This document shows positions 53,026 to 61,116 of a stretch of DNA of 64,000 nt, one piece after another. Positions within the stretch are counted from its first letter, which is position 1; each line of letters begins with the position of its first letter. Both the position numbers and the translations under genes were made by a program. Under the pieces are notes generated by a model, which saw only the letters and a list, made by a program, of their open reading frames with translations, was not told the origin of the DNA and made no database searches. This DNA is from DTU098 sp964498525 (GTDB taxonomy: Bacteria > Bacillota > Desulfotomaculia > Desulfotomaculales > Pelotomaculaceae), in contig CAZCGU010000013.1 in the NCBI GenBank assembly GCA_964498525.1, positions 1-64,000 of the forward strand, read 5' to 3'.

Positions 53026-54078
53026 TTAGGCAAACAGGCTCAGGTAACCTTTATAGCCTTCCTTTTCCAGGTCCTCCCTGGGGATAAACCGTAATGAGGC
53101 TGAGTTGATGCAGTAGCGCAAACCCGTTGGAGCCGGGCCGTCGTCGAATACATGACCCAGATGGGAACCGGCTTTTTTGCTTTTTACCTCCGTGCGGAGC
53201 ATGTTGCGGCTTCTGTCATCGTGATTTGTGATACTGTCCGGGTTCAGCGGTTTGGTGAAGCTGGGCCAGCCGCTTCCGGAATCAAATTTATCCAGGGAGC
53301 TGAACAGGGGTTCACCGGAAACAACATCCACGTAGATGCCCTCCTGCTTATGGTCCCAGTATTCATTACGAAAGGGCGGTTCCGTGGCGCTGTTCTGGGT
53401 TACTTCGTACTGGAGTTTGGTCAGCTTTTTTTTGTGTGCTTCCCGCAGCTCCCGCAATTCCCGATCCATATCCTGGTCCCAGTGCTTCTTGATAAAACCG
53501 GCGCGCCCAGAGGCCTGACGGTACATATCGTAGTGCCCGGGGTTTTTTTCGTGGTAGTTTTGATGGTACTCTTCGGCGGGGAAGAAACTTGAGGCCGCGA
53601 GAATTTGCGTGGCAACGGGCTGGTCAAAACGGCCGCTTTCTTCCAGGGCCTTTTTGGATGCCAGGGCCTTTTGCTTTTGTTCCTCGTTGTGATAAAAGAT
53701 GGCTGTTTTATATGACTGTCCGCGGTCGGCGAACTGCCCTCCGGGATCGGTGGGGTCAATCTGACGCCAGTAAGTATCAAGCAATTTTTCGTACGGACAC
53801 AAATCAGGATTAAACGTTATTTGCACCGCTTCATAATGCCCCGTTGTATTGGAGCATACTTCCTGGTAGGTTGGGGACTCCTTATCACCGCCGGTATAAC
53901 CGGATACCACTTTAACCACCCCCGGGATCCGTTGAAAAGGGGCCACCAGGCACCAGAAGCACCCACCCGCAAAGGTTGCCGGCTTCATTCGCCCCGTAAG
54001 ACCCGTTTGCTCCGACTGCTCTATCCACACCGTTTGCCTCACCAGCCTTTCCTGCTCCGCTTTCTTCATTTGCTCCAC
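53026..54078 (-). CDS. msrAB: Fused peptide-methionine sulfoxide reductase MsrA-MsrB
   Basis: Up to 350 residues. MsrA domain starts at FAGGCFWCLVAPF near 36 (catalytic Cys in GCFWC). MsrB follows from about 215 (YEVTQNSATEPPFRNEYWDH, GSGWPSFTKPL near 271) with catalytic RYCINSASLRF near 321. The MsrB half lacks the two CxxC zinc pairs. Together they reduce S- and R-methionine sulfoxide. No signal peptide, so cytosolic. The first 30 residues (MEQMKKAEQERLV...) are Glu/Gln/Lys-rich and continue the repeat region upstream; translation may instead start at the Met just before KPATFAGG. Confidence 0.93.
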   Translation of the reverse strand: MEQMKKAEQERLVRQTVWIEQSEQTGLTGRMKPATFAGGCFWCLVAPFQRIPGVVKVVSGYTGGDKESPTYQEVCSNTTGHYEAVQITFNPDLCPYEKLLDTYWRQIDPTDPGGQFADRGQSYKTAIFYHNEEQKQKALASKKALEESGRFDQPVATQILAASSFFPAEEYHQNYHEKNPGHYDMYRQASGRAGFIKKHWDQDMDRELRELREAHKKKLTKLQYEVTQNSATEPPFRNEYWDHKQEGIYVDVVSGEPLFSSLDKFDSGSGWPSFTKPLNPDSITNHDDRSRNMLRTEVKSKKAGSHLGHVFDDGPAPTGLRYCINSASLRFIPREDLEKEGYKGYLSLFA

Positions 54079-54290
54079 TGCTGCTCCGGTTGCAGCGTTT
54101 GTTCCGCCGGTTTCGCCTGCTCCGCCGGGTCCGCTTTCACCGCTGGCCCCGCCTGCCTCGCCTGCACTGTCAACCCCGTCTTCTCAGCAGCTTTGCTGGG
54201 TCCGCCTCCTCCGTTAGCACCGCCTGCTTCACCTGCTCCGTTTGATCGGCTGGCTTTGCCTGCTCATCCGATCCGCTAATCATTCACCAA
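54079..54290 (-). repeat. Coding-like EQAKPA repeat upstream of msrAB
   Basis: On the minus strand the region reads DEQAKPADQTEQVKQ and, in a shifted frame closer to msrAB, ADPAEQAKPAEQT, built from GAGCAGGCG/AAACCGGCG words. Stops and frame shifts break it. It resembles the charged N-terminus of the MsrAB frame, so it may be a decayed repeat extension. The rest of 54291-54577 holds the promoter of the next operon. Confidence 0.55.
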
Positions 54291-54442
54291 CTCCGCCTGC
54301 TCCACAGGTTGTTATTGGTCCTCTTTACCAGTCATTGTTGATTCACCCCGGCCCAGTTTATTAATCATAATAATGTAGCTTTTGTAGATATTTTATACAA
54401 CAACGGCCTGAAAGACAAAGGTGCGGTCAAAATATTTTTTTC

Positions 54443-54451
54443 TGTTATAAT
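54443..54451 (+). promoter_or_regulatory. Extended -10 promoter for the GTPase-ABC-DUF364 operon
   Basis: TGTTATAAT: extended -10 (TG-n-TATAAT) about 125 bases before the GTPase start. The -35 region (GCGGTC) is weak, as is common for extended -10 promoters. Confidence 0.45.
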
Positions 54452-54577
54452 GTAAATGACGCGATGATGCGGCCTGCTTGAGCCGCCCCCGGGCATCCGG
54501 CGGATTATATTAATGGTTGGTAATGGTTGATATTCATTTACCTGCAAATAAATAAACAAGAATCAAGGTGATCTACT

Positions 54578-55270
54578 GTGAAACTTGTTACTGTGGCCGG
54601 GCCTCCCTCTTCGGGAAAGACTTCTGTAATTTTAAGGCTTATCGAATGTATGGAGCAGGAGAGGGGCAGTATCGGCGTTGTTAAATTTGACTGTCTTACT
54701 TCCTTTGACAGGATATCCTACCAGGAAGCGGGCATTCCCGTCCAAATTGGGTTTTCCGGGAAATTTTGCCCCGATCACTATTATGTCAGCAACATTGAAG
54801 ACGCCGTCCAATGGGGCATCCGGTCCGGTTTGGAGATGCTCATTACGGAAAGCGCCGGGCTGTGCAACCGCTGTTCCCCGTACATCAACGGTGTTCTTGC
54901 GGTATGTGTCACAGATAATCTATCGGGAATCAACACTCCGCGCAAGATCGGTCCCTTGCTGAGGTTTGCCGATATCGTTGTGATAACCAAGGGCGATATA
55001 GTATCCCAGGCGGAGAGGGAAGTATTTGCCTTTAATGTCAAACAGGCCAACACATCGGCCAGGGTCATTTTTGTTAACGGCATCACCGGGCAGGGTACCT
55101 TTTTGCTGTCGAAATATTTCAGGCAGGCCCGGGATTTCCTCACCCTGAAGGATTTGAAACTGAGGTTCACCACACCGGCGGCGGTTTGCTCCTATTGCAC
55201 GGGGGAAACGAGGATAGGGGAAAAGCACCAGATGGGTATGGTAAAAAAACTGGAGTTTAAGAGCCTGTGA
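54578..55270 (+). CDS. HypB/CobW-like P-loop GTPase
   Basis: 230 residues from GTG 54578, AAGGTGA 6 bases upstream. Walker A GPPSSGKTS at residues 8-16, ITESAGLCNRCSPY near 90 (the Asp/Glu-x-x-G switch replaced by ESAG, followed by a Cys-x-x-Cys), VVITKGD near 140 (NKxD-like guanine motif) and a second Cys pair CSYCTG near 208. This layout resembles HypB, the nickel-inserting GTPase, and UreG/CobW metallochaperones; the Cys pairs could bind metal. It is coupled by overlap to an ABC ATPase and then to DUF364, so a metal-loading role for a cofactor or enzyme is likely but unproven. Confidence 0.75.
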   Translation: MKLVTVAGPPSSGKTSVILRLIECMEQERGSIGVVKFDCLTSFDRISYQEAGIPVQIGFSGKFCPDHYYVSNIEDAVQWGIRSGLEMLITESAGLCNRCSPYINGVLAVCVTDNLSGINTPRKIGPLLRFADIVVITKGDIVSQAEREVFAFNVKQANTSARVIFVNGITGQGTFLLSKYFRQARDFLTLKDLKLRFTTPAAVCSYCTGETRIGEKHQMGMVKKLEFKSL

Positions 55271-56334
55271 GCATTAATATGAGTGCTGAGATGAACACAA
55301 ATTTGAGCACCGGTGTGGGTGCTAAAGATTTAATGGCCTATTTAAGGAGCAGAAACCTTGACAGCATCCTGGAGGATTACCCCATTGCCGCTGACTTTTT
55401 AGACAATTTTCGCCTGGAGGCCATTTCCAGGACGCTTCCCTTAACCCGGGCCCTGGAAGAAGTGGAGGAGGAGGCCCTCGCCGAATTCGGACTGGACAGC
55501 TATGGCCTGCTGCAAGAGTTTTGCATGTTCCTGGAGAACTTTACCCGGGGGGAAGAGTTTTCCGGGAAAGTTTCCTCCCTGACCATCCTGGGCGGTTTTA
55601 ATAAATTTAAGGAACCGGAAAACGTTGACCTGACCATTGCCGTGGGGGAAGTAATCAGCGTTGTGGGACCCACCGGGTCCGGGAAAAGCAGGCTTTTGGG
55701 CGACATCGAGTGCCTGGCCCAAAGGGATACGCCCACGGGAAGGCAAATTCTGATTAACGGTGCGGAACTGGATGAAGAGGAACGTTTTGAAATGGGCGGA
55801 AAACTGGTGGCTCAGCTTTCCCAGAATATGAATTTCGTCATGGACCTGACGGTTAGGGAATTTTTAGAAATGCACGCCAAAAGCAGATTGGCTGGGAATG
55901 CTGCTGAAATTGTGGGAAAATGTTTCCTTTGCGCCAATGAACTGGCCGGCGAGAGGTTTACCATGGATACGAAGGTAACCCAATTGAGCGGCGGGCAGTC
56001 CAGGGCCCTGATGATTGCCGACACGGCCAATATGAGCAATTCCCCGGTGATTTTAATTGATGAGATTGAAAACGCGGGAATCGACAGGCGCCAGGCCATT
56101 GAACTTTTAGCGAAGAGCGAAAAGATTATCTTTGTATCCACCCACGACCCGCTGCTGGCCCTGCGGGCGGAAAAGCGCATTGTTATGAAAAACGGCGGAA
56201 TCAATAAGGTTATCAGGACATCCGCCGCCGAGGGAAAAAGCCTGGTCGCCATTGAGAAGATGGACAACACCCTACAGGCGCTCCGCAACCGCCTGCGCGG
56301 CGGCGAGATTATCACGGAGGAGCTTCTTAAATAA
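55267..56334 (+). CDS. Stand-alone ABC ATPase with N-terminal DUF1858-like region
   Basis: 355 residues, overlapping the GTPase stop. Residues 18-95 (AKDLMAYLRSRNLDSILEDYPIAADFLDNF) are helical and look like the small DUF1858 or ScdA_N-type domain. The ABC domain follows: Walker A GPTGSGKSR near 138, LSGGQSRALMIADTA near 240, Walker B VILIDEIENAGIDR near 258 and switch STHDPLL near 293. No permease gene is nearby and no membrane segment is present. That points to a soluble ATPase acting on a protein partner, like those that activate metalloenzymes, rather than a transporter. Confidence 0.8.
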   Translation: MSINMSAEMNTNLSTGVGAKDLMAYLRSRNLDSILEDYPIAADFLDNFRLEAISRTLPLTRALEEVEEEALAEFGLDSYGLLQEFCMFLENFTRGEEFSGKVSSLTILGGFNKFKEPENVDLTIAVGEVISVVGPTGSGKSRLLGDIECLAQRDTPTGRQILINGAELDEEERFEMGGKLVAQLSQNMNFVMDLTVREFLEMHAKSRLAGNAAEIVGKCFLCANELAGERFTMDTKVTQLSGGQSRALMIADTANMSNSPVILIDEIENAGIDRRQAIELLAKSEKIIFVSTHDPLLALRAEKRIVMKNGGINKVIRTSAAEGKSLVAIEKMDNTLQALRNRLRGGEIITEELLK

Positions 56335-56362
56335 CTTGAAAGAGGGAAAAGGGGGGCAGGAT

Positions 56363-57124
56363 ATGTGGGAAATCTATGACGCCATGATTGACGGAATACC
56401 GGCTGATCTCATTGTGGATGAACTGATTAGCGGGTACGAAGCTTCCTATGTGCGCAGCGGAAAGGGAGCGGGGATAGCCTATTTGAGGGATTATCAGACC
56501 AGAATGCCCATGTTCACCAAAAACCTCATCGGAGCGCCCCTGCGGGAAGTGGCCGGCGCCGTCAAGTCATGGAACTTCGTGGAGGCCTCGGTGGGCCTGG
56601 CCGCCATTAACGCCTATTACAACAACCCGGAGACGGCAAGGGCAAACGGGGTCAATTTTTCCGATGCCCGCCGGGTTGAGGACAGGATGCACGATCCCTT
56701 CATTATGTCCCAAAATGAAATCAAAGGTAAAAGGGTTGCCGTCCTGGGACATTTCCTTTACCTGGAAAGCCTTTTTGAACCGGTCTGCGATTTATCGATA
56801 ATCAGCTGGAATCCCCAGGATGGGGATTACCCCCTTCCGGCCTTTGAGTACATTCTGCCGGAGTGTGATTACGTATATGTTACCAGCTCCAGCATTACCG
56901 ACAAAACCCTGCCCCGGGTGCTGGAATTAACCCGGAATGCGCGGCGGGTAACCATTGTGGGGCCGGCGACGCCCCTGGCCCCCGTATTGTTCGATTACGG
57001 CGTTGGTGAGTTGTCGGGGTTTATCATTAAGGATAACGGGCTTGCCTTCAGAATCACCGCCGGCGCCGAAAATGTAAAGATATATTCCGCCGGTCAAAAG
57101 GTTTCTTTCAAAAAGGGGGACTGA
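56363..57124 (+). CDS. DUF364 (putative heavy-metal chelation) protein with DUF4213 N-domain
   Basis: 253 residues from ATG 56363 (GGGGGG upstream). The N-terminal half (EIYDAMIDGIPADLIVDELISGYEASYVRSGKGAGI) matches DUF4213. The C-terminal half has KRVAVLGHFLYLESL near 120, PECDYVYVTSSSITDKTLPRVLEL near 168 and VTIVGPATPLAPVLFDYGV near 198, which match DUF364, a fold thought to bind heavy metals. It is third in the GTPase-ABC operon. Members often lie by nitrogenase-like or corrinoid genes; its reaction is unknown. Confidence 0.85.
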   Translation: MWEIYDAMIDGIPADLIVDELISGYEASYVRSGKGAGIAYLRDYQTRMPMFTKNLIGAPLREVAGAVKSWNFVEASVGLAAINAYYNNPETARANGVNFSDARRVEDRMHDPFIMSQNEIKGKRVAVLGHFLYLESLFEPVCDLSIISWNPQDGDYPLPAFEYILPECDYVYVTSSSITDKTLPRVLELTRNARRVTIVGPATPLAPVLFDYGVGELSGFIIKDNGLAFRITAGAENVKIYSAGQKVSFKKGD

Positions 57125-57264
57125 ACCCCGGGGAAGCTTTTTAAAGCCGGGCCGGGCTGTGCTGTAATGTGCTTGCCAGGCTGAGCGTGCTTTGCTTACA
57201 AGAAATCAAATAACTTAATAACTTAGTTTCCCGGTACAGTAACTTACATGGGGCTATTTCTGCC

Positions 57265-58947
57265 TTACGGGAATGTTTTTAGGATAATGTCGTAGTCTAT
57301 GTTCTCTATAAATTTTCTTTCCCTGGCAGTCCGGGAATTCAGACGCAGTATGTTTATCCCGTTGCCTTCCGCTGCCGCTTCGGACCGTATAATACTTTCC
57401 GGGCACCGGGAGTAGCCGTAAATTGCGCTGCATCCGCTCATGCGGGTACCCGCCGCCGCCCCCCACTGGTTAGCTATGGCCAGGTGCGCCTGTTCCCCCT
57501 GCCTGGCCTCCCAGATGAACCGGCGTTTAGCGTCGCTCCAGGCGGCAGGAGCGCAGATTAGGTCGGCGCCCCGCTTGACCAGGGATTCGGCGCTTTCCGG
57601 GAACATCAGATCGCTTCCGGTCAGCAGGCCTGCCCGGCAGAAGGGCAAGTCAAGGACAGGGAAAATAATGTCTCCCGCTGCGGCCCAACAACTTTCCCCG
57701 GGCCGGGACAGGTGTATTTTCCTGTAACGGCATTCCACGCCGCGCGGGCCCACCAGCACGATGCTGTTGTAATATTTGCCGTCCTGTTTTTCTACCATTC
57801 CCAGGACAATAAAAATGTTTTTCTCTGCCGCCTTTCGGGCAAATACACCGGTGGTGGGGCCGGGAATCATTTCAGCCGCGGCCTCAGCCGCCCGGCGCCC
57901 GGTTACCGCCCCCGTTGTGCACAGCTCCGGCAGTACGGCTAGATCCAGCGGCGCCCCATCCGCCGCGGCCCTGTCTGCTGCCGCGTCAATCAAGCCCAGC
58001 AGCCTTTCAAGGTTGTCCGGCACATTGCCGGGCAAAGGGCAAAACTGCACCGCAGCGACAGTAAACTCCGCCGGTTCCGGCAGGCCCAACATCATGCCGG
58101 GATTAAGCTGCGAGTATGGATCAAGGGCAATGTCCCTGTAGCAGGCCGGCTCTCTTCGTGAAAGGATGTTTTCCGGGTCTGCCGGAATTAATTTTCCCCC
58201 GGTCGGGGGAAGCGTACCGTAAATAATGGTATCATCAGGCGAGCTCACCTGCTGAATAGCAGTTCCGCTGCCGTCAATGAGCATGGATTCAGCCTGGCGG
58301 CAGTCCATGTTCGGATCTATGCCCGTCCGGTTGCAGGCCAGCAGGTAAATCCCGTTTTCCGCCGCCCGCGCCCGCCAGAATTTTTCCGGGTTGTAATGTT
58401 CGGGGGGCCAGTTGGCTGGGACCAGCAGGGCCCTGGCGCCTTGCAAGGCAGCTATCCGGGCAGGTTTGTAGGAATAGGAATCAGCGCAGACCACCACCCC
58501 CAACCTGCCGAACTCCGTCTGCGCCACCAGTACCGGCAGGTTGCCCCTGGCGGCCCACAGGTTTTCCCGGTAGGCCGGCGCCAGCTTGCGGCATTTGCCC
58601 ACCACCTGTCCTGCCGGCCCTATAAGGGCGGCGGCATTGTAGAATACACCTGTATTAAGGTCCACCTCCGGCAAACCCAGGCAGATGTAACAGCCGTACT
58701 TGCCCGCAATGCGTCCGCAAGCCCTGGTCGCCGGACCGGGGATAGTCTCAACCAGGGGGGCGATTTCTTCCCTGCCGGCAAAGGAATAACCGGAGGTAGC
58801 CAGCTCGGTGTTCACAATAACCTTCGCTCCCGCCCCGGCGGCTTTTTCATTCAAATCCAGAAGCCTGGCCAGGTTTTTTTCTTTTTCGCCCCAGTCAATA
58901 GACGCGTGTACCAGCGCAATTTTTAAGCAGTCATCATATTTCCGCAA
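57265..58947 (-). CDS. Tandem carbon-nitrogen hydrolase (nitrilase-fold) protein, second domain lacking Cys
   Basis: 560 residues from TTG 58947, which has GGAGGT 7 bases upstream. First domain about 5-270: NTELATSGYSF (Glu), KCRKLAPAYREN (Lys) and LGVVVCADSYS (Cys) form a full Glu-Lys-Cys triad. Second domain about 290-555: VLPELCTTG (Glu) and YRKIHLSRPGE (Lys) are kept, but the nucleophile block reads AGLLTGSDLMFPE, so Gly replaces Cys. The protein is thus an active-looking nitrilase domain fused to an inactive one. It hydrolyses or transfers an amide or nitrile, substrate unknown. It follows the riboswitch-preceded gene at 59008 by 60 bases on the same strand, so it may be corrinoid-regulated. 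Confidence 0.88.
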   Translation of the reverse strand: MRKYDDCLKIALVHASIDWGEKEKNLARLLDLNEKAAGAGAKVIVNTELATSGYSFAGREEIAPLVETIPGPATRACGRIAGKYGCYICLGLPEVDLNTGVFYNAAALIGPAGQVVGKCRKLAPAYRENLWAARGNLPVLVAQTEFGRLGVVVCADSYSYKPARIAALQGARALLVPANWPPEHYNPEKFWRARAAENGIYLLACNRTGIDPNMDCRQAESMLIDGSGTAIQQVSSPDDTIIYGTLPPTGGKLIPADPENILSRREPACYRDIALDPYSQLNPGMMLGLPEPAEFTVAAVQFCPLPGNVPDNLERLLGLIDAAADRAAADGAPLDLAVLPELCTTGAVTGRRAAEAAAEMIPGPTTGVFARKAAEKNIFIVLGMVEKQDGKYYNSIVLVGPRGVECRYRKIHLSRPGESCWAAAGDIIFPVLDLPFCRAGLLTGSDLMFPESAESLVKRGADLICAPAAWSDAKRRFIWEARQGEQAHLAIANQWGAAAGTRMSGCSAIYGYSRCPESIIRSEAAAEGNGINILRLNSRTARERKFIENIDYDIILKTFP

Positions 58948-59007
58948 CGTTTTACCTCCGGCCACAACCTATTGAGTGGATGTTTTTATCCTGATCCACG
59001 GACGACT

Positions 59008-59349
59008 TTAAGGCTGGGCAATAACCCTGTAACCGCTTGCCCCGAAGCTTTCGGTTATTAGTTTTATGAACTTCAACTCAATAATAGATTTGTACATGGC
59101 GTTTCTGGTGGTTAAAAACATGGTATCACCGTGCTTTTTTAAGCTGATTAAGGAATTAATGTATTTTTCGAAATCCTTTTCGTCCATTGAAGCCTTGATC
59201 TTTAAAATACCGTTCAGCAATGTGGGTTCTTCGTTTTTAATGCGATCCTCCAATGGTGTGAATTCGACCCTTTCCAGGCTGCAGTTGCAATCCAGGAAGA
59301 ACTCCTTACATCCGGGTTCGAGACTGGAAATCAAAATTCTACGTTTCAA
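59008..59349 (-). CDS. Unrecognised small protein behind a cobalamin riboswitch
   Basis: 113 residues from TTG 59349, with AAAGGAG 8 bases upstream; a longer frame from 59388 has no site. RRILISSLEPGCKEFFLDCNCSLERVEF at the start, a Glu/Lys-rich middle, and IKLITESFGASGYRVIAQP at the end. Alternating polar/hydrophobic stretches suggest a small alpha/beta fold; there is no membrane segment or signal peptide. It is not assigned to any family I recognise. A promoter, cobalamin aptamer and terminator lie upstream in the right order, so its expression should fall when corrinoid is plentiful. Confidence 0.7.
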   Translation of the reverse strand: MKRRILISSLEPGCKEFFLDCNCSLERVEFTPLEDRIKNEEPTLLNGILKIKASMDEKDFEKYINSLISLKKHGDTMFLTTRNAMYKSIIELKFIKLITESFGASGYRVIAQP

Positions 59350-59475
59350 ACCGCACACTCCTTTTTTTAATAATGGATGTATGTTCATGTCCGTCTCCTG
59401 AACGGACTTTTTTTAGAAAGACTACCCGTTCGTCCCCGAACAGGTAGAATAAAAGGAAGAAGGAGATAATACATG

Positions 59476-59512
59476 AAAAACCCGGCTTACTCCGCTAAGA
59501 AGCCGGGTTTTT
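59476..59512 (-). terminator. Terminator hairpin between riboswitch and its gene
   Basis: CCCGGCTT (59481-59488) pairs with AAGCCGGG (59500-59507) with A/T flanks on both sides, giving U-runs in either direction. On the minus strand it sits between aptamer and gene, as the expression platform should. Confidence 0.8.
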
Positions 59513-59577
59513 CAAAGGTAAAAACCTTTAAATAAACACACCAACAGCCCTGGCCTTTCTACGGAAGGCGGTACTCA

Positions 59578-59755
59578 ACCGACCAGGCAGGTCTCCTGAC
59601 TTGCGGCTCATGGCGTATCTCCCGCCTTCCCGGGCATTTTTTTCCCAGTGGCGTTTTGGAAGGCGCTCCCCGCTTACAGTGGCCAGACCGTCCGGGATTT
59701 ACACCCGGTTCCCATTTTACCCTCCCCGGTACAGCGGGGAGGACCTGGACAGATT
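59578..59755 (-). promoter_or_regulatory. Cobalamin (AdoCbl) riboswitch, minus strand
   Basis: Reading the minus strand: GGCCACTGTAA core near 59676-59686, GGGAAGGCGGGA near 59620-59631, and the B12 box AAGTCAGGAGACCTGCC at 59587-59603. These are the conserved aptamer elements in the correct order and spacing. Downstream on this strand is a terminator and the gene at 59008-59349. Confidence 0.95.
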
Positions 59756-59769
59756 ATTCAGTTAAAGAG

Positions 59770-59798
59770 ATTTAAACACTATTTGGGTAATATGTCAA
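59770..59798 (-). promoter_or_regulatory. Sigma-A promoter for the minus-strand riboswitch transcript
   Basis: On the minus strand TTGACA (59793-59798), 17-base spacer, TTAAAT (59770-59775), immediately before the aptamer. Confidence 0.7.
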
Positions 59799-59878
59799 TA
59801 CCTTTTAGAGCATTTCAATAATATTCCCTGCAGGCAATCATTTCATCTTGTTTTCAGCCGGATATCTGTTTGACTTTC

Positions 59879-60418
59879 TTAACGCTCAATGCCGTCCCGG
59901 GCGGGGACGCCTTTTTCGTAATAATGCTTTATTTCCGTCATTTCCGTTACCAGGTCCGCCGCCTCAATGACCTCCGGCGGCGCGTACCTGCCGGTAAAAA
60001 TCACCTCCACACCGTCCGGCTTGGCACTGATCACTTCCAGCATTTCTTCAGTGGTGATCAGGTGAAAGAAATGGGCGGTGTTGATTTCGTCAAAAACTAC
60101 GATATCGTATGCTCCGGAAAGCATGGCATTTTTAGCCCTGGTCAGGCCTTCCCGGGCCATTTGTACGTCTTCGGCCTCCGGCGGGTTTTTGACGTGGATC
60201 AGAGTGTCTTTGCCGTACTGCTCGATGGTGATATGCGGCCTGCACATTTCAGCCGATTTCAGCTCAGCGTATTTCTGTCCCTTCATGAACTGGCCCACGT
60301 AAGTTTTAAGGCCCCGCCCCATGGCCCTGAAGGCCAGACCCAGTGCTGCGGTGGTCTTTCCCTTGCAGTTCCCGGTGTAAACCTGGACATAACCTTTACC
60401 GATATTATCCTTCTTCAA
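59879..60418 (-). CDS. cobO: Cob(I)yrinic acid a,c-diamide adenosyltransferase
   Basis: 179 residues from TTG 60418, with AAAGGGGGG upstream; the longer frame to 60568 is unlikely. VQVYTGNCKGKTTAALGLAFRAMGRGLK is the P-loop, followed by VGQFMKGQKYAE, VVFDEINTAHFFHLI near 115 and VIFTGRYAPPEVIEAADLVTEMTEIKHYYEKGVPARDGIE, all typical of CobA/CobO/BtuR. It adds the adenosyl group to corrinoids. It is upstream of, not downstream of, the minus-strand riboswitch and its own promoter was not identified. Confidence 0.95.
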   Translation of the reverse strand: MKKDNIGKGYVQVYTGNCKGKTTAALGLAFRAMGRGLKTYVGQFMKGQKYAELKSAEMCRPHITIEQYGKDTLIHVKNPPEAEDVQMAREGLTRAKNAMLSGAYDIVVFDEINTAHFFHLITTEEMLEVISAKPDGVEVIFTGRYAPPEVIEAADLVTEMTEIKHYYEKGVPARDGIER

Positions 60419-60830
60419 TTCATTCCCCCCTTTATTTTGGCCGCCCGGTCCCGTTACCTGCGCTTGCGGGCCTTTCCTGCCAGGAGAAAGCCGGAAAGCA
60501 ACCAGGACCAGAGCGAATACTGCCGGAGCAAGACCGGCCGGCAACCAATAAGCACTGCCTGCCCCCAATCAAGTTTAACACTATTTGGTTCCCTTTTCAC
60601 CCCCGGCATGGAAAAACTTCACAAAATCAGATTGAACAATATGCGGGGTATGCGTTTCTTTTTATTAATTTTGTATAAAACCGGCATCGTCTTTGCCGTT
60701 GTGTTGATATAATATACCTGAAACACACCTGCCGCTTAAAGAGTAAAAAAAAGAGTTGAATTGCCGGCTAATGTACCTGATGCGATCTGATTAATTTGGT
60801 TTGACATTGTTCTTATTTTTGCGGTTTTGA

Positions 60831-60860
60831 TTGACATTTGTTGTTCTATTATGGTAAAAT
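60831..60860 (+). promoter_or_regulatory. Sigma-A promoter for the plus-strand riboswitch
   Basis: TTGACA at 60831-60836, 18-base spacer, TAAAAT at 60855-60860, directly before the aptamer. A second TTGACA occurs at 60801. Confidence 0.7.
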
Positions 60861-60869
60861 TGAAAAAAT

Positions 60870-61012
60870 TATAAAAGAGGATCAGCAGGGAAGCCGGTTA
60901 AAAGCCGGCGCGGTCCCGCCACTGTAAAAGGGAGCTGTTCTGCAACATGCCACTGGTTAAACCCGGGAAGGCGCAGAGTAAGCGATGATCTTAAGCCAGG
61001 ATATCTGCTTGT
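60870..61012 (+). promoter_or_regulatory. Cobalamin riboswitch, plus strand
   Basis: GGGAAGCCGGT near 60888, GCGCGGTCCCGCCACTGTAA at 60907-60926, GGGAAGGCGCAGAGTAAGCGA near 60964 and the B12 box AAGCCAGGATATCTGCTT at 60993-61010. This is a complete class I-type cobalamin aptamer. CACGGTAGATG at 61033-61043 can pair with CATCTACGTG at 61094-61103 (one bulge), which would break the following terminator, so an antiterminator switch is visible. Confidence 0.96.
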
Positions 61013-61085
61013 TCTTGTTATCCGCCATTACCCACGGTAGATGGGAAGGAATAACAGCCTTGTACAGTGTCCTGATTAAGGCAAT

Positions 61086-61116
61086 AACCTCCGCATCTAC
61101 GTGCGGGGGTTTTTTG
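61086..61116 (+). terminator. Riboswitch-controlled terminator
   Basis: CCTCCGCA (61088-61095) pairs with TGCGGGGG (61102-61109), then six T. Its left arm overlaps the antiterminator partner CATCTAC. Confidence 0.85.
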
